This document shows positions 61,223 to 64,000 of a stretch of 64,000 nt of DNA, in pieces; position 1 is the stretch's first letter; every line of letters starts with the position of its first letter. Made by a program: the position numbers and the translations under genes. The stretch spans positions 1,426,001 through 1,490,000 of the forward strand of contig NZ_JAASRS010000001.1 of NCBI RefSeq assembly GCF_011761475.1. Reading direction: 5' to 3'. Origin of the DNA: Saccharococcus thermophilus (GTDB taxonomy: Bacteria > Bacillota > Bacilli > Bacillales > Anoxybacillaceae). The notes beneath the pieces were generated by a model that was given only the letters and a program-made list of their open reading frames with translations, searched no databases and was not told the origin of the DNA.

Positions 61223-61408
61223 CGTTCATCCCTTTCTCGTATCCTCGTTTATCTTCATTATAACATGTCCACTTTTCTTCATACGTATTAACGGACGATT
61301 TTGTTTCATCATCATTTTGACTTTCCGCTTCGATGGAAAGCGCTGCGCATAGGACAACACCGCGGACGAATATGCTTTAACAAAAGGATTGACAAAGGAG
61401 AGAAACCG

Positions 61409-61540
61409 ATGAAACAGATGGATTGGCAGATGATCTATTTTGTCGGAGTGACATTATTAAAAGAATATTGGTGCTATATCGGGCTGCCGCGCGTCTACTA
61501 CTGGCGCATAAACGATGATGATGATCGCAAAGCGGCATAA
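61409..61540 (+). CDS. 43-residue small protein, possibly membrane-associated
   Basis: Start at ATG 61409 behind AAAGGAG. It contains a short hydrophobic stretch WQMIYFVGVTLLKEYWCYIG followed by LPRVYYWRINDDDD and a basic end. No family recognised. It lies 21 bases before the SIMPL gene, so may share its mRNA. Confidence 0.6.
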   Translation: MKQMDWQMIYFVGVTLLKEYWCYIGLPRVYYWRINDDDDRKAA

Positions 61541-61561
61541 CCGGGAAGGGAGAGAAAGAAA

Positions 61562-62224
61562 ATGCAAGAATGGTATATGCCGATGCAGCGCAATCAACCA
61601 ACGGCGCAAACGATCACCGTGACAGGACAGGGAACGGTCACGGCAAAGCCCGATACGGTTATCATCACCCTTGGAGTGCGAACCGAACACACCAACGTCC
61701 AAGAAGCGCTTGCGGAAAACGCAAAACGCGCCAATGACATGATCCGCGCGCTAAAAACGATTGAGGTGAACGAAGAGGACATCGACACTGCCTCGTTTTC
61801 CATTTATCCAAAATATAACTACTCAAACGGAACAGCCACCTTGACTGGTTACGAGGTCGAGCATATTTTCGACATTACCGTCAAAGATACAAAAAAAGTC
61901 GGCAACATTTACGACACCGCCATCGCCAGCGGCGCAAACATCGCCCGTCAGATCCAATTCCGCCTCGCCAACGAACAGCCTTATTACCAGCAGGCGCTGA
62001 TGCTGGCGGTGAAAAACGCCAAAGAAAAAGCGATCACCATCGCCCGCACCCTCGGCCTTCCGATGCACGACATGCCCCTTCAAATCAAAGAAGAAAGCGT
62101 CGCTCCCCCCTTCCCGCGAGCACCTTATTCGGCGACCACACTGGCGGAATCGTCAACCGCAACGCCGATTCAGACGCAAGATATCATCATCAAAGCTACC
62201 GTCCAGGCGGTCTTTTCCTACTAA
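61562..62224 (+). CDS. SIMPL domain protein (DUF541)
   Basis: 220 residues. DUF541 is recognised by ITVTGQGTVTAKPDTVIITLGVRTEHTNVQEALAEN near the N-terminus, SFSIYPKYNYSNGTATLTGYE and KNAKEKAITIARTLG, with a C-terminal IIIKATVQAVF strand. No signal peptide is obvious, unusual for the family, so cytoplasmic or non-classically placed. AAGGGAGAG precedes the ATG. Function unknown. Confidence 0.88.
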   Translation: MQEWYMPMQRNQPTAQTITVTGQGTVTAKPDTVIITLGVRTEHTNVQEALAENAKRANDMIRALKTIEVNEEDIDTASFSIYPKYNYSNGTATLTGYEVEHIFDITVKDTKKVGNIYDTAIASGANIARQIQFRLANEQPYYQQALMLAVKNAKEKAITIARTLGLPMHDMPLQIKEESVAPPFPRAPYSATTLAESSTATPIQTQDIIIKATVQAVFSY

Positions 62225-62260
62225 AAAAGATCCTTCCATTTTCTGAAGGATCTTTATTCT
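62222..62260. terminator. Bidirectional terminator after SIMPL
   Basis: AAAGATCCTTC (62227-62237) pairs with GAAGGATCTTT (62245-62255) around CATTTTCT; T-rich flanks on both strands. The converging TcaA-like gene ends within it. Confidence 0.85.
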
Positions 62261-63027
62261 TTCGCTAAATCCACTTCATACACACGCGCACCGCCGAATA
62301 AACGCACTTGTTTCGTTTCTTTTTTTCGTTTTTCTCCATCTGCCTCTACGACCGTAACCGTATACGCCCCAGGCAAATACGGGCCGACTTTTTTCACAAA
62401 CGGATCTTTCGTCGGTTCCCCTTTCACTTTCTCGCCGTTAATCATAATTTCATCATCCGGCTCGTTCAAATGAATGTTCATCGAGTATAAGGTTGGTTCA
62501 AACACATAGCGATCCCCGAACACTTTGATGGTGAAAATGGGCGGTTTCGACGTTAATCCTTTTATATATACATGCTTCATGTTGCGCTGTCTGTCAAAAT
62601 CGCGTTCGAGTGTTTTGTATGCTTTTGGATGCGCGTCTAAGTATGAAAACAACGGCGCAAGCGTTTTTTCATTGATCGGTATGGTCTCATCCGAGACACG
62701 AAGGTATGTTTGCAGCGCGGCAACATCTTTGTCTTTGAGCGCATCCTCAAGGTGCATCACGGCGATTTCCCTGCTGGCGGCGTTTTTCAACGCGTTGTAT
62801 CCTTTCCATAAAAGCGCGCCTACCAGCCACATTGCTGCGATGGCCAAAGCCGCATACCCAAAAATGCGGTAATACTTTTTCCGCCGCTCCCGCATAAAAA
62901 GACGCGCCTGCTTTCGCTGCTCATAGCGCGCCAACGCCGCCGCGTCGCCCGCGGCACTCTTCTTTGTTTCTCTTTTTTGCTGATTGGCCCCCTGTATCGT
63001 TTTCTCTAAAGACACATGCGGTTTCAC
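62254..63027 (-). CDS. TcaA/YvbJ-like membrane-anchored protein
   Basis: 257 residues. A basic N-terminal cytoplasmic part (MRERRKKYYR) precedes one membrane segment FGYAALAIAAMWLVGALLWKG. The outside part has LKDKDVAALQTYLRVSDETIPIN (first TcaA domain) and repeats of small beta domains such as VFGDRYVFEPTLYSMNIHL and LPGAYTVTVVEADGEKRK. This layout fits TcaA second-domain proteins of Bacillus and Staphylococcus, linked to cell-wall antibiotic sensing. The usual N-terminal zinc ribbon is absent. Assignment by pattern only. Confidence 0.65.
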   Translation of the reverse strand: MKPHVSLEKTIQGANQQKRETKKSAAGDAAALARYEQRKQARLFMRERRKKYYRIFGYAALAIAAMWLVGALLWKGYNALKNAASREIAVMHLEDALKDKDVAALQTYLRVSDETIPINEKTLAPLFSYLDAHPKAYKTLERDFDRQRNMKHVYIKGLTSKPPIFTIKVFGDRYVFEPTLYSMNIHLNEPDDEIMINGEKVKGEPTKDPFVKKVGPYLPGAYTVTVVEADGEKRKKETKQVRLFGGARVYEVDLAKE

Positions 63028-63128
63028 CCTGCTTCCCCTCTCCTGTTGTCTGTATTCTAGTTCATCTTTATGACAGAATTAGGGAATTTATGTTGAGGGA
63101 GCAACAAGTGTGCTTTTAGTGTTTTTTA

Positions 63129-63224
63129 TTATAAAACGTGTACAAAACCGAATGCCAATGTTTTGTACTTGGCGACGATTTTTCCATGACGGATGAGTGT
63201 GATGTCGACGCTCTCCCCCCTCAC
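63129..63224 (-). other. Short possible ORF after the MFS gene
   Basis: From a GTG at 63222-63224 the reverse strand encodes SVDITLIRHGKIVAKYKTLA ending 11 codons later. It is preceded by AAGCGG only and has no family. It may be the remnant of a small protein; listed for completeness. Confidence 0.3.
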
Positions 63225-63227
63225 CGC

Positions 63228-64000
63228 TTATAATGACGCCGCGACTCGCTTCTCTCGCCGTTTTTCAAACCGTTGAAACATCACCGCATATAAAGCTGCG
63301 CTGATAAAAGAAAGCATGCTTAACAAGAAAAATGTCCATTCATACCCGAGCCATATCGTTGCCGTAATCGAAAACGGAGCAATCATCCGCCCAACCGTAA
63401 AGCGCAGGCTCGCAACCGCAAAATACTGCCCGCGCATCTCCTCAGGAGCAAGCTCAGAAATAAATGTTTGCTGGATTCCTGCTGTCATCAGTTCGCCAAA
63501 CGTAAACAGCGCCATCACAAAAATAAGTCCCCAAATCGATGCGGTTTGGCCAAATAGGAAAATAGCCGCTCCATAAACAATGGAAGAGCCAATAAAGGCC
63601 GTGCGCTCATGATAACGCGACATCCATCTCGTCACCAATACCGTAAATAGTGCAACAAGAAAGCCGTTTTCAGAAATAAGAAGGCCGAACGCTTTCTCTC
63701 CGCTAAGGGTAAACGACCAATCGCCAAATGAAAATAGCGTTTGTCTCCCCACATTCTCTTTCGTATACACAGGAATCAATAAATCTAGCTGCATAAACGT
63801 TTGTCCCACAAGGATGCCAGCAATGATAAACAATAGGAATATTCGATCACGTATAATCACACTATATTGCTGGACTTGTTGCCACAAAAACTCATACCAT
63901 TTCCCGTATGCTAATCCTGCTTTTCCCTGTATTGGAACCGTTTCGCGGAGCCATTTGGAAAGGAGCGCAGCGAGCAGCAAACATGAAAACGCCGTGGCAA
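63228..64000 (-). CDS. MFS transporter, N-terminus beyond the window
   Basis: The C-terminal 257 residues of a major facilitator; the frame stays open to the window edge (ATAFSCLLLAALLSKW). It contains six or seven segments and MFS marks such as TRWMSRYHERTAFIGSSIVYG (the repeated loop 8-9 motif) and ELAPEEMRGQYFAVASLRFTVGRMIAPF, found in multidrug or YfkF-like transporters of Bacillus. The basic C-terminus KRREKRVAASL is typical. The substrate cannot be told. Confidence 0.85.
   Translation of the reverse strand, partial: ATAFSCLLLAALLSKWLRETVPIQGKAGLAYGKWYEFLWQQVQQYSVIIRDRIFLLFIIAGILVGQTFMQLDLLIPVYTKENVGRQTLFSFGDWSFTLSGEKAFGLLISENGFLVALFTVLVTRWMSRYHERTAFIGSSIVYGAAIFLFGQTASIWGLIFVMALFTFGELMTAGIQQTFISELAPEEMRGQYFAVASLRFTVGRMIAPFSITATIWLGYEWTFFLLSMLSFISAALYAVMFQRFEKRREKRVAASL

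Noticed and set aside
1-64000. tRNA, rRNA or CRISPR genes
   Set aside because: I looked for cloverleaf hallmarks (GGTTCGA-type T loops with matching stems), rRNA motifs and regular repeats and saw none convincing.

Overview
The window looks like chromosome of a spore-forming, probably thermophilic Bacillaceae, most likely Parageobacillus, Geobacillus or a close relative. The grounds are strong AAGGAGG-type ribosome binding sites, moderate GC, an S-box leader before metNIQ, a sporulation-type diadenylate cyclase (CdaS), Bacillus families such as DUF2512 (YndM), DUF4025 and PCYCGC lipoproteins, and a PhoE-type phosphatase. Genus is inferred from gene content, not from a marker gene.

Layout. 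1-6.5 kb: 5-oxoprolinase operon pxpBCA (reverse), a flavin-type oxidase divergent from a MocR/PdxR-like regulator, and the NAD(P)HX repair enzyme. 6.56-8.0 kb: an intact IS256-family element with 8-bp target duplications, between the NAD(P)HX gene and an S-box-controlled methionine importer (metNIQ, 8.1-10.95 kb). 11-20.7 kb: MFS transporter and many small genes, several broken by single-base frameshifts. Here a grpB-family gene is split by an IS1595-like element that has lost most of its transposase but carries a GNAT acetyltransferase. 20.8-24.4 kb: MerR regulator, acyl-CoA ligase and acyl-CoA dehydrogenase in one overlapping operon. 24.4-25.1 kb: IS remnants.

25.2-34.1 kb is the main accessory locus: a 1857-residue secreted WapA/RHS polymorphic toxin followed by two displaced RHS tips with alternative toxin ends. 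Each toxin end is followed by a gene for a 60-69 residue protein with two predicted membrane segments, the likely immunity protein. Two of the three toxin ends are visibly related and the third is also rich in hydrophobic segments, which suggests membrane-acting toxins.

34.4-37 kb: three-gene ABC-2 exporter. 38-41.1 kb: siderophore permeases and binding protein behind a Fur box. Their likely ATPase and a FhuF-type reductase lie 11 kb away (51-52.6 kb) behind a second Fur box. 41.2-45.8 kb: acetoacetyl-CoA synthetase (with a stem-loop between Shine-Dalgarno and start) divergent from feoA and a two-gene feoB. 45.9-50.9 kb: a decayed LytTR fragment, phoE, a decayed peptidase E gene, a GNAT gene, cdaS and a frameshifted GGDEF-EAL protein. 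53.4-56.7 kb: amtB behind GlnR/TnrA-type boxes, followed by a GlnD-like nucleotidyltransferase and a DEDDh exonuclease. 56.7-64 kb: a possible 23-residue peptide gene with a palindromic operator, a DMT transporter, small sporulation-type proteins, xpaC-telA, a SIMPL protein, a TcaA-like protein and an MFS transporter cut by the window edge.

At least seven genes or remnants carry single-base frameshifts, about half of them in A-runs. This is either real decay or residual sequencing error, and should be settled before calling them dead. No tRNA, rRNA or CRISPR array was seen.
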